A stretch of 40,496 nt of DNA from contig MNCI01027241.1 of assembly GCA_015680685.1 (NCBI GenBank), positions 35,651-76,146 on the forward strand, read 5' to 3'. This stretch comes from Gnetum montanum. Taxonomy: Eukaryota > Streptophyta > Gnetopsida > Gnetales > Gnetaceae. Below, one piece after another: positions 31,945 through 40,496 of this stretch. The notes below the pieces were generated by a model. That model did no database searches, had not been told where the DNA came from, and worked only from the letters and a program-made list of their open reading frames with translations. Both the position numbers and the translations under genes were made by a program. Each line of letters starts with the position of its first letter. The stretch's first letter is position 1.

Positions 31945-32408
31945 TGTTAATGTCAACATTGCCCATGCAAGGCATAGGGCCAATATTAAAAATAGCATAT
32001 ACATTTATATCATCCAATAGATTCAAAAATTATAGACATCATATAATTTTAATACCAATTACATATAGACATTACAAAGAAAGATCCTTTGTGCTGGGAT
32101 GTTTTTAGAAAAGATAATTCAAAATTTTGAATAGAAGGAAGGAATATTTTCGTTCCCACAAAACTAACATTATTGAACCCCAAAAACCAAAAATAATTTC
32201 TTTTTCCTAAAATTTGAAACTTTGAAAAAGAAGACAATAGGAAAGCTACAACTTGCCATCAATGAAGCTAAATTTGAAATAGTGATATTTATAAACCTAT
32301 CCAATATCCACCCGAGAGTGAAGAACATGTCATCTAAAACTATAAACTTCTTAACTATGATGTCTAAACCTAAGGCCAAGGGCAACAATGTGTTATTACT
32401 TCCAAGTG
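31945..32408 (+). repeat. E3 3' LTR, truncated
   Basis: It starts TGTTAATGTCAACATTGCCC and follows the first ~425 bp of the 5' LTR, with a ~40-bp insertion near 31970-32005. Similarity ends around 32408, where E4 sequence takes over within about 100 bp. The remaining ~1.4 kb of LTR is absent. Confidence 0.7.
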
Positions 32409-34979
32409 GACAGATGTGACATGTCGAATGTGGTTATCCATCCACAAAGAAGTTTGTTATTTTGGCTTGTGTTGGCTCACAGAAAGGTTTTTTTTGTTTT
32501 ATGTTAATCAACGACCTATTATTTGGGTCCTTATCAAGTTCTAGGCATTTTTTGCTACTTATAAAATTAGTTGATAATCATTCGGTGCCCTCTAGCTTAA
32601 TGGTTTCTATGTACAGGGACTTGTGAATTTCAGGTTCAATTGCACATTGACTACATGCAACAGTGGATATGCTTTTGATGGACCATAACATATGCACATA
32701 GTTGCACTTGGTATCACTATACATGATATATGGAACTTTCTTTCTCTTGATCAAACCAAATTCATTCATCTTAGAAATGTCCAAGGAGAGGTCATGGATG
32801 CATATTCTTGCATTGATAGTGCTAAGCCAAGTTCTCCCATAATGATAGGGAAGTCCTTATTGCAATTGTCAACCTCAATTATAAGGAAGTTAGCAAGATA
32901 AGACCACCCATAGAAAGTGGTAACAATGTTCTTCAATCCCAAAGGAACAACGACAAACTAGTCTACTAGCTCTAGATGAATGTCACTTTTCTTGAGAGGT
33001 GGTAGGCTCCAAGCTTTGTACATTTCATGAGAAATTAGATTCATGCCTAAACTTAAATTAAGAAGAGCTTTCCCTAGATCATTTTCAACAATTTATAAGT
33101 AAATGAGAGGGCTTCCAAGATTAGATAGTTTCCGAGGAAGATTGCTAAACTTAATCCAATTAGATACAGTGTGATTAATCATGATTGTGTAGGCCTAAGG
33201 AGATGTTTTGTTTGAAGGGACCTTAACTAGTTTTAATGCAAAGGATGAAGGAGAGATAGGGTGCTTGGCTGCATCAGTCAATGAGGGCTTTTTAGGACTT
33301 TTGGTGTGAAAGACTGGTCTCTTTTAGGATCAATGTTTTGAGCCACTTGGTTGGGGGGTCAACTTTATGTGGACAGCTCTGGTAGTGATTCATTGCTACA
33401 GTTGACCCGGAATTTTATCCTACATGGATGTAGCAGGAGGTAATGGAGTAGAGGATGTAGGAACATTGGTAGAAGGATTAGGAGGAGGATAAGGATAAAA
33501 TATGGTATCCCTCCTTACATCTGGAGAATGAGTTCAATAAGAATTAGGAAGGTAGTAGTGAGGTTGAAAAGTGGAAACATTTCTAGAAGGATCATGTGGA
33601 GACAAAGGTTACTAAATGTAATACCCATATGGATTAGGTTGCCTATAAGGGTATTGTTGCCTTAGTGTGCTAGCAGCCGTAACTATGGTTGCTACCATTG
33701 TTGGTACTACTCATATGGCTACAATGGAGTTCCACTTGGATAATATTGTTGTTGCTGGTGGAATTGCCTAAAATTACCTTAAGGGTAAGATAATCTTCTA
33801 GGTATTTTCCTTTGTGGTAGTCATGGATTTAGGACATACACCCCAGACTCTTGTAAGTATGACATTATAGGAAAACATCTCTTATGGTGTTCATAATGAT
33901 AGATGTCACATCCATTGTCATCATCTAATTTGTTTCCTACAACTTCCTCAATTATAGCAATCTTGCCCTTACCTCTTTGATAAGCATGTTTAGTTTTGTT
34001 ATGTATCTTGCGCTCGTGTTCATTACCTTGTTCTTTAAACTCTTCAACAATTTCTAGGATAACTTGAAATTCACTATCCATGGAGTCCCATAACTAATCA
34101 ACCTTGGCAGTAATTTCAAATTGAAACTTTTGAAGTTGAAAGGTTTTCCGATTCATGACCTCATTAAGTAATTATTCTTCCTCATTGTCATAGAATTGAA
34201 CCTCCCTCTTGGAATGGAAGGATTGTGGTTGTACTCTTTTGCACTTTCTTGATTTCTTAATTCTCATTCCTCTTTAGCAAGCTACTTAATCAATCTTTAG
34301 ATCTAATAGGCACTTAACTCTAACACTTGTCCTTTGGCATAGACACCAAGAGTTCACCTTGTTTTGGATCAAAGCCTATCTATGATATGATGAAGTTGGT
34401 CTAGTTCAGAATAACCATGGCTAGGACATCTATGCAATAGGAAATATTATCATTCGATATTATCATCCAAGGGTTCATGTGTTCCTTGTTCCCATCCTTA
34501 GATTTACCTCCTCAAATTGGACACTCAAGAGCATGTCTAATATTGATCATTGAATAATTCAAGCATTGTACTCCATTGTCTAATGGATTCTAGTTCTAAG
34601 GATTGGTACTAGTTCTCTACTTCTTTAATGAGTGTCATGGGGAATAACTTAAGTTTTTTCCACTCATTTTCTATAGTTTGCAAGGCAGATGCATCTTGAA
34701 AATCTTGGAGATGGTTCTATAGATCTAAGTTATATCCTTCTTAAAATTGAGGGATATTGTTCATGTCTAGTCTCTTGATCTAACTATCCTTAGTGTGCTT
34801 TGTAGGGATTCTCACTACCTCTACAATGTTAAGAATCCTTTGGGTAGCAAGCAAAGGATCATCAAGGCCCTAATTCTAGTGCCTACAATGCCCTTTACTA
34901 CCCCTTCATTCATGGCAGCAAGTCTCTCTTAAATAGCCATGCCCCTAGTCTTAACTTGCTCAATGGTCCCTTTGATCAT

Positions 34980-36003
34980 TTAGTTCCATCAGTTACCTCC
35001 ATCATGATCATGCACCCTGTGATTATGGGGGGTGTCGGACCCCAAAAAGAGAATTTTATTAATAGAAAACAGAATTTAGTACATAAGCTACTTCAAGACA
35101 TATAGATTGAGGAAAAGAGGAAGAGAGACCGTGTTGACTGATACAATTATAGAGGAAACATGTTACACTTAGCATTCCACAGGGTGTGGAAATGCATTCC
35201 AAAAATCAACCATTCGCTGAAATCTGTGTATCTTTTCCTTGATGTGGATTGTCGAATGAGAACAAAGGTGGAAGAAAGAGGAGAATGGCCAAATGGTGTA
35301 GAAAACTGTGGCTTAATTAGGAGACTTTCTTCTGAAGCGAGGCTTGATTATGATTAGAACTAGAAGAAGAAGATGATGATGAAAAAGGTGAAGAGGAAGG
35401 ATGACTAGCATCATCATGGTGCCTACTATTACCTCTTCGGTGATTGCAACCATGATCACAATCTTGTTTCTTGTCTGCATTCTTGCCTTGACTTACCTCT
35501 TTAGATCCTTCTTTGTCATTGGATCTATTCTTACCAAAACCAGGATTGTGAATCGTGGACTGTAAGTTCTAGTTTTGACCTCCTTCATTGAAGTCAAAGA
35601 GAGGAATTTCACTAAATGAAAACCCCCTAGAGAAGGGTTCTTCACCATCTTTTAGTTTCATCAGTCACCTCCATCATGATCATGCACCCTATGATTATTA
35701 TTAGACCTAGAAGAAGATGATGATGATGACAAAGGTGAAGAGGAAGGATGACTAGCATCATCATGGTTCCTACTATTACCTCTTTAGTGATTGCAACCAT
35801 GATCACGATCTTGTTGTTCTTTTCCTCATCCATGCCCTAACTTACCTCTTTAGATCCTTCTTTGTCATTGGATCTATTCTTACCAAAACCAAGATTGTGA
35901 ATCGTGGACTATAAGTTCTAGTTTTGACCTCCTTCATCAAAGTCAAAGAGAGGAATTTCACTAAATGAAAAACCCCTAGAGAAGGGTTCTTCACCATCTT
36001 TTT
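34980..36003 (-). repeat. Direct duplication inside E4 (copies 34980-35653 and 35654-36003)
   Basis: The ~350-bp unit runs from ATCAGTTACCTCCATCATGA or ATCAGTCACCTCCATCATGA to GGGTTCTTCACCATCTTTT. The two copies differ by few substitutions and one short length change near 35470/35825. The left copy is longer because it carries the 319-bp insertion at 35027-35345. The unit covers the low-complexity Ser/His/Asp-rich part of gag. Confidence 0.85.
35027..35345. mobile_element. 319-bp insertion in one E4 duplicate, flanked by GATTAT
   Basis: GATTAT stands before (35021-35026) and after (35346-35351) the insertion; the uninterrupted duplicate has a single GATTAT at the matching place. The insert begins GGGGGGTGTCGGACCCCAAA and on the minus strand ends with TATTAATAAAATTC...GGGGTCCGACA. 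That looks like an LTR terminus with a nearby AATAAA, or the 3' end of a retroposed transcript. No terminal inverted repeats or poly(A) tail are obvious. The open frame 35160-35357 is not recognised. Confidence 0.6.
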
Positions 36004-36300
36004 GTACAAAAAGAATGAGGAATAATTAAATCCTTTCAACTTCATAAATTCATACCACACTTCTAACTGGTGATCCCTGAGATGTTGTGCCTTAGTCGGA
36101 TGATAATCCCTAGCATCTGTATCTTGCACAATGTACTCAACATGAAGTTCCTAGAAACCCAATTGGGTAAGCATTTGTTGGAGCATCACAAGAATGGATC
36201 AATTCGAAGACAACACAATGTTTCTCTCCGTGTCACGCCACCACAAATGTTCATCATGGTATAGGATGAAGCTGAAATTGGTGGGGCATTTGCACAAAGG

Positions 36301-37244
36301 TTTAACTATATTAATTGGTCACTACTTAGTTCTTAATAGTAGTAGCATAGGTTCCTTTCTTTTGTGAGTATATTTAATCTTTCAAAGCACATTAATCATC
36401 CAACTCCTAATTCTTTGGCTATGACATTACAAATAAAAAGTATACCTGCGACTGCCTTGACTGGGTGAAGTTTATTTGTGGCATGCATGAATCCACCACC
36501 TCCACTAAGAGAGGTTTATTTGATGCATACATAAATTTGAAATTAAGTGTATTTTCATGGGATCCAAGCAAAGTCTTGTTAGTATTTTTTAACATCAATT
36601 TTTCTTTGGTCTCATGAATTTAATATCCTTCATTACTAGTTTGAAACCAAAGCAGTTTTTGGCAACTATCATTTAGTACCTTTATGTAGATTCAAGAAAA
36701 TAATAATGGTTAAGATGCATTCTGAATTATATTATTTTTTGTAGCTCAACAATACTGTTTGTCAATGGATTCTCTCCTTGGCTTAGTTATTGGCATTTAT
36801 TGATCTTCACCTTTCTAAATGGTTATATTAACATTTACATTAGGGTTATGATTATATTAAAAAATGGCAATTTTTTTATTAAGGGATCATCACCTAGACC
36901 TTCAGTGCTTGGATAAGGGTCCATGTATAAAGGAAATTCTAACCTCTTCAAGGGACTCAAAGCCTTTCCTGTATTAGAATGATAATTGAAAAAAATCAAC
37001 AAAGATTAATATTTGAATTGATGTTGGAATGCACAAATCATAAGCATAAGCAGAACACTAGGCATCATCACATCACAATGATCAAAAGATTATGTTGTAA
37101 ATATAACTTCAGCATTTCAAAAACATGAGGATCGTTAGGAAGAGATCTCTTTACAAAACACAACAGAGAGTAAAATAGGGAATAGATGATATTTATGTTT
37201 TTTTTTTCTTAATTTTACAAAAAAGAATGAAAGTCTTAGACAGG
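36301..37244. other. Spacer, no gene seen
   Basis: AT-rich sequence with no coding signal or recognisable repeat boundary. It separates E4 from block B. Confidence 0.45.
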
Positions 37245-37830
37245 GCTCACAACAAAGACTGCAACACATCATGAAACTCTGAAGAAATACGTGTTAAACT
37301 TTTCACTTTAAGATTTTCAAAAAATAATATGCTTCAATCTACAGAATTCGTATCTCTATTTCTCTATTGTAGCTTATTTGTAAAGCTTCAATTGCAGGAA
37401 ACTTTATGGAATTTTCATCATATTCTAGCTTTCAGAAATAAAATCAGATAGAATATGACAACTATCCCAAGAACTACAGCATATCATTTCTTCCATGCCT
37501 TTGTTAAGTTTCTTGGCTGAGTTGTTTTGATAGAATTTGTAGATCCCACTAGCTACTAAAAAATGGCAGAGCCATAAATTTTAAGGAAAAGCATGGAAGT
37601 TAATGATAGACTGTAACAAATCACCTGATGTTTGTATGTGTCATTTACTAAGATCCCTCCCAGAAACCGGACCATAATAAGATTGATTGACGTAGAGGAC
37701 CATGATATTTTAAGTTAACCCATATTTTTAAAATCCTTATTATACATACAATCTTAAGTTTACTACGAATAAGATTACCACAAATTATATTATCCTGAGG
37801 TATCATAAATTAATGACCAGATGAATGCAA
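37245..37830. repeat. Block B: homologue of block A
   Basis: It has the same order of landmarks as 13850-14310, with extra sequence in the middle (about 37430-37530) that is shorter in A. It lies 0.5 kb downstream, in minus-strand sense, of the LRR pseudogene and is probably its 3' flank or 3' UTR region. Confidence 0.6.
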
Positions 37831-37940
37831 GCTGACCTATAAAAATATCAATATACAGAATATGTCAAAGGATGAAGGACAGAATATCCATTATCATTTC
37901 TAAAATAGCTTAATAAACTTGTGTAGCTAGACAGTATACA

Positions 37941-37980
37941 CAACAAACAAACAAAGCCACACAAACAAACAAACACACAC
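37941..37980. repeat. CAAA/CA microsatellite
   Basis: ACAA/CAAA repeats run into CACACAC. They create the valine/cysteine-rich minus-strand open frame at 37910-38131, which is not a gene. Confidence 0.85.
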
Positions 37981-38326
37981 AGTGACTATTTTTTGTATAA
38001 TTAGCCAAGAAACTGAAGAAGCCAACCCAAGTATAAGTGTACCCATAATGCATTTTATGAACTTTACAAACTTCTAATTGTCCATGAAATTTGCAATACG
38101 CTGGGAATGGGTATGAAGTTTCAATTTTCAACGTAATTGGGATAAGATGAAAGATTTAATAAGCCTTCAACAGCTGATCAAAGAGCACCCTCCTTCTGCA
38201 ACTGTAGTTGGTAAGAATGATATTTTTTGGTATGGTCCATTCTTCACAAATGCAGCGCCTTCTCTATAAATACCTCCTTAAATTCTAATCATAGACATGA
38301 ATTTCATTTGATTGGGGATGCCCTGA

Positions 38327-38743
38327 CTAACTGCTCCGAAGATATCTCCATCTGCAAATTAGAGCATTGCTATCTCTTATGATCAGGTTGTTAAGATTTT
38401 CCAACTGTAATATGATGTCCATGGCATCTTCCATCAACCTACCACATTTAGATAATTGTAACTGACTTAAGCTTCTTAAATTTGTGAAACCCTAAGGCAG
38501 AGCTTTCACTTTAATGTTTTCACACCTCAACTTCTCTAATTTAGTTAACATGCCTATCTCTTCTGGAAAACTATTTAGCTGAGGGAAATCCTCTAATTTC
38601 AATGTTTGTAATGTAGATAACATGTTTATGCTTTGGGGTAGATTCTTCAGACCAAGGTAGTTTTTGAGCTCTAATGTTTTCAATTTAAATAACATACTTA
38701 TGTTTTCTAGCAGGTTCTCCATTTCTTCCTTTAAAAATAACAT
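38327..38743 (-). pseudogene. Leucine-rich-repeat fragment of an NBS-LRR type resistance gene
   Basis: The 139-codon frame has one in-frame TAG at 38492-38494 and ends at 38327-38329. Repeats with a strict 24-residue period are visible: LFKLKTLELKNYLGLKNLPQ, LSTLQTLKLEDFPQLNSFPE, LTKLEKLRCENIKVKALP, then after the stop LRSLSQLQLSKCGRLM and LENLNNLIIRDSNALI. The LxxLxxLxL cores, the NLPQSI/SFPEEIG insets and the irregular C-terminus are typical of the C-terminal LRR domain of plant NBS-LRR immune receptors, which sense pathogen effectors in the cytoplasm. No NB-ARC domain (P-loop, GLPL, MHD) is seen upstream (38744-39247). The minus-strand frame 38747-38977 adjoins it but is not recognised. 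It is a truncated pseudogene, or the last exon of a gene cut by the N at 39248. Confidence 0.72.
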
Positions 38744-39248
38744 GAACTAATGAACTTGTTCCTCAAATTTACAATGGATCTTTGCAATCCTTGGGTCTAG
38801 TCCTTCCTTGAAAGCATTGTTTTGAGAAATGCGACTACAGTTTCTTCTTCTCATATTAGATACCTTGCACATTGCATAATATCCAGAAATTTCTTTGCAA
38901 GTTTGCCCTGTTAAAAGCCTAGAAAAAGAGACATCAGTGGGACCAGTAGGTAGAATAATTCCAAAATTTCCTCTCAATCAAGTCAAAGTTGAATATGGAT
39001 TGCACGTGTTGTGCAATGACGAAATTTACTTGTCAGCATTCTCCACTGCCCAAGAAATTGAACTTGATGGTTTGGCCACCATCATAAACATTGTTAATTG
39101 TTTATTAATTATAAATTTTTTTATTTTATATCTTAAGGTAGCTGGATTTTGGGAGAAATTGTGTACAGACCATTGTTTGTTTAAAGTGTGAAACATTTTT
39201 AAGATAATCGTTTTGGGAATATTATCAAATTAAAGTGCATATTTTATN
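38744..39248. other. Sequence upstream of the LRR fragment, ending at an undetermined base
   Basis: Two overlapping open frames (minus 38747-38977, plus 38895-39191) are seen without known domains. The single N at 39248 may mark an assembly join, so continuity with E5 is not certain. Confidence 0.4.
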
Positions 39249-39747
39249 AAGTTGGCAGCGGTTTTCTATTCTGCTAAGAAGGCAACACAGACAAGCACGC
39301 ACTTAGGCTATCCATTTCGTTGCTTAGATCATCATTGCTTTGTGTTAAGCTAAGTTTGTTTTGCTCAATCATCTTTAATTTGATGTGAGGTCATTGTAAC
39401 AAGACCATTACTATCTATCAAATGTTTATTTCTAAATAGATCATTAAAATCAAACTTTTTCTTGTGTTTGGAGTTCTCAAACTCCTGGTTATTTTATATA
39501 AAAAAAAAAGACAACAATTTTTCATTTCCCTTGCCACTTTATTTTTCTTGTTTAAGGTTGGGATAGTTATTCTATTTAAGTTTCTTTATCAAATTTCCTA
39601 ATTCAATTTATCTGTTTAAATGTCACATAGCTTTTTCAGCTGAGACTATTCTCAGGTTTCCGTACCCATACGGGAGGTGCCCTAGGCGATAGTCTCCTAA
39701 AACGAGTTTTCACAGGTGTTAGCATGTCCAAAATTTACGCATCAACA
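39249..39747 (+). repeat. E5 5' LTR, 3' part (start not located)
   Basis: From about 39630 the sequence matches the E3 LTR end: CAGCTGAGACTATTCTCAGG, GTACCCATACGGGAGG, CCTAGGCGATAGTCTCCTAAAACGAG, TCCAAAATTTACGC, and the terminus CATCAACA (39740-39747). The start of the LTR is not visible and may have been lost at the N (39248). Confidence 0.68.
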
Positions 39748-39753
39748 CCTTTT

Positions 39754-39770
39754 TGATGCTAGAAGGAGGG
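39754..39770 (+). other. E5 primer-binding site (tRNA-Asn type)
   Basis: TGATGCTAGAAGGAGGG matches TGGCGCTAGAAGGAGGG at 15 of 17 bases, six bases after the LTR end. Both differences are transitions (G-to-A and C-to-T). Confidence 0.65.
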
Positions 39771-40147
39771 CAGTTTCTCAAGCTATTTTTCCTTTTATGT
39801 TTCTTTTTTTTAAAAAAAATTCAATTTCTCTGTTATTACTGTTGATTTGCTCTGTCTATTTTTATTTTTGCCTCCCTATTTTCAGTTTTATTGCTCTATT
39901 TTAGTTTCACTTTTAAATCTACAAATTTATATTCTAGCAATCCTTTTTTTAAATTTGTTTTTATAAAATTTAATTGAAGTGATTTAAATAATTCTACTTT
40001 TAATTTACTTTTCTGAAATTTTGCAATTTCAATTTTATTTTTAAAAATAAAATAAAAATAAAAAATATAGCATTGAAATGTTTTTTTTCATTTTCTTTAA
40101 TTTTCATAGTTTATTAGCATTTTACATTTCTTGTTATTTTTCATTTT
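39771..40147 (+). other. E5 AT-rich leader
   Basis: T- and A-rich sequence lies between primer site and gag, like 20019-20672 in E3. No gene. The open frame 39716-39904 crosses the LTR end and primer site and is spurious. Confidence 0.6.
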
Positions 40148-40496
40148 ATGATTGACTTTTCTTATAGAGTATCTCAACAAAGAACTCATACTCCTACCCC
40201 TAGTCAACAAGCTACTCGTCAATCTACTTTGAGAAAACAACGAGCTTCACTTTTTTCAAGTTCAATTCCTAAAAAAACTCGAACTAAGATGGTAGTCCAT
40301 CAACCCCTGACTCCCTTAGTAAGAAACCCTTTTAACTTTCACAATTATCATGACATACCAAAATCCCTTCAAAACATAAATATGTTCTTTGATCTTACAA
40401 GCCCTACAAATGATGCCTGCCAATACATACAATGTTTTGAAACTTTATTAAGGATCCATAACATTATACATAATGATGTGGCATGCAAGATGTTTG
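40148..40496 (+). CDS. E5 gag, N-terminal part, open at the window edge
   Basis: ATG 40148 begins MIDFSYRVSQQRTHTPTPSQ and the frame runs 116 codons to the last base without a stop. It matches the broken E3 gag from residue ~50 on: TKMVVHQPLTPLVRNPFNF, NYHDIPKSLQNIN, and DACQYIQCFETLLRIHNI, where E3 has stops. The first ~45 residues are Ser/Thr/Gln/Lys-rich and probably disordered. Start choice: it is the first in-frame ATG after stops in the leader. The gag core and any pol lie outside the window. An intact reading frame suggests a younger or less decayed copy than E3. Confidence 0.7.
   Translation, partial: MIDFSYRVSQQRTHTPTPSQQATRQSTLRKQRASLFSSSIPKKTRTKMVVHQPLTPLVRNPFNFHNYHDIPKSLQNINMFFDLTSPTNDACQYIQCFETLLRIHNIIHNDVACKMF

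Larger units (their letters stand above)
18059..32408 (+). mobile_element. E3: Ty3/gypsy-type element split by E2, pol internally deleted
   Basis: E3 consists of 5' LTR 18059-19996, a tRNA-Asn-type primer site, gag (from 20673), then after the E2 insertion (22284-29383) a protease and a shortened pol frame (29435-30589), a tail, and a 3' LTR that begins at 31945 and is cut at about 32408. The gag-to-protease order and the pol C-terminal pattern identify a Ty3/gypsy element. Without E2 its interior is about 4.8 kb, much shorter than an autonomous element, because most of pol is missing. The missing 1.4 kb of the 3' LTR was not found on the far side of E4. Confidence 0.78.
32500..36300 (-). pseudogene. 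E4: minus-strand gag-protease copy, truncated at both ends
   Basis: Read right to left, this follows the E1/E2 polyprotein. The N-terminal block begins near 36300 and includes YHDEHLWWRD and ARDYHPT. The Ser/His-rich region (35990-34980) is duplicated. The gag core is poorly preserved (LFPMTLIKEVEN, about 34650). The best open part is 34081-33821, whose zinc motif reads CDIYHYEHHKRC, so the second Cys is lost. The protease runs about 33120-32800 with its catalytic Asp replaced by Asn (ALLNLS, near 33057). The C-terminal domain runs to about 32500. No LTR or primer site of this family is found at either end, so both ends were lost. E4 retains the ~60-codon linker that E2 lacks. Confidence 0.75.

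Noticed and set aside
37910-38131. 73-codon minus frame with CVCLFVCVALFVCCV
   Set aside because: It is produced by the CAAA/CA microsatellite at 37941-37980.
38895-39191. 98-codon plus-strand open frame with a hydrophobic end
   Set aside because: No motif is recognised, it overlaps sequence upstream of the minus-strand LRR fragment, and it ends in AT-rich DNA.

Overview
This is repeat-dense, AT-rich nuclear DNA of a seed plant. The LTR retrotransposons are old, nested and decayed, and long stretches carry no recognisable host gene. That fits a large-genome gymnosperm such as a conifer, but the attribution is an inference and the species cannot be read from the window. The only host-gene signal is a broken leucine-rich-repeat (NBS-LRR type) fragment near the right end. 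The elements are named E0 to E5 below.

Left third. Positions 1-980 hold the decayed 3' end of an element related to E0-E2. E0 follows: a heavily mutated reading frame (about 1103-2990), a tail, and a 3' LTR split into 3206-3742 and 10671-10958. E1 (3743-10670) is inserted inside that LTR. E1 is complete in outline: 788/773-bp LTRs, a tRNA-Asp-type primer site, one long gag-protease frame broken by stops, a 1.85-kb non-coding tail, a polypurine tract, and a 5-bp target duplication with one mismatch (GTTAG/ATTAG).

Middle. 10959-18058 is a mosaic. It holds tandem-repeat patches, an isolated LTR end with a tRNA-iMet-type primer site (12195-12206) and an unrecognised ORF remnant. It also has a low-copy-looking block (13850-14963) whose first part has a homologue at 37245-37830, a single undetermined base at 15274, and an inverted LTR fragment (16313-16810). 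E3 (18059 to about 32408) is another Ty3/gypsy family with 1.9-kb LTRs and a tRNA-Asn-type primer site. It is split by E2 (22284-29383), a second copy of the E1 type, with target duplication CCTCT/CCTCC. After E2, E3 resumes with a protease and a pol frame from which most of reverse transcriptase, RNase H and integrase has been deleted without loss of frame.

Right third. E3's 3' LTR stops at about 32408 and abuts E4, a third, minus-strand gag-protease copy (about 32500-36300). E4 carries an internal tandem duplication, and one duplicate holds a 319-bp insertion. The second low-copy block, the LRR pseudogene and another single N (39248) follow. E5 then begins: the LTR end, primer site and leader of an E3-family element, with a gag frame (40148-40496) still open at the window edge.

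The most interesting theme is a gag-protease-only family (E1, E2, E4). No reverse transcriptase, RNase H or integrase is visible in any copy. In E1 and E2 the place of pol is taken by a conserved non-coding tail carrying the motif AGTCATGGGGG three times. Gag and protease resemble the Athila/Tat branch of Ty3/gypsy, and such elements would depend on an autonomous partner for replication and integration.
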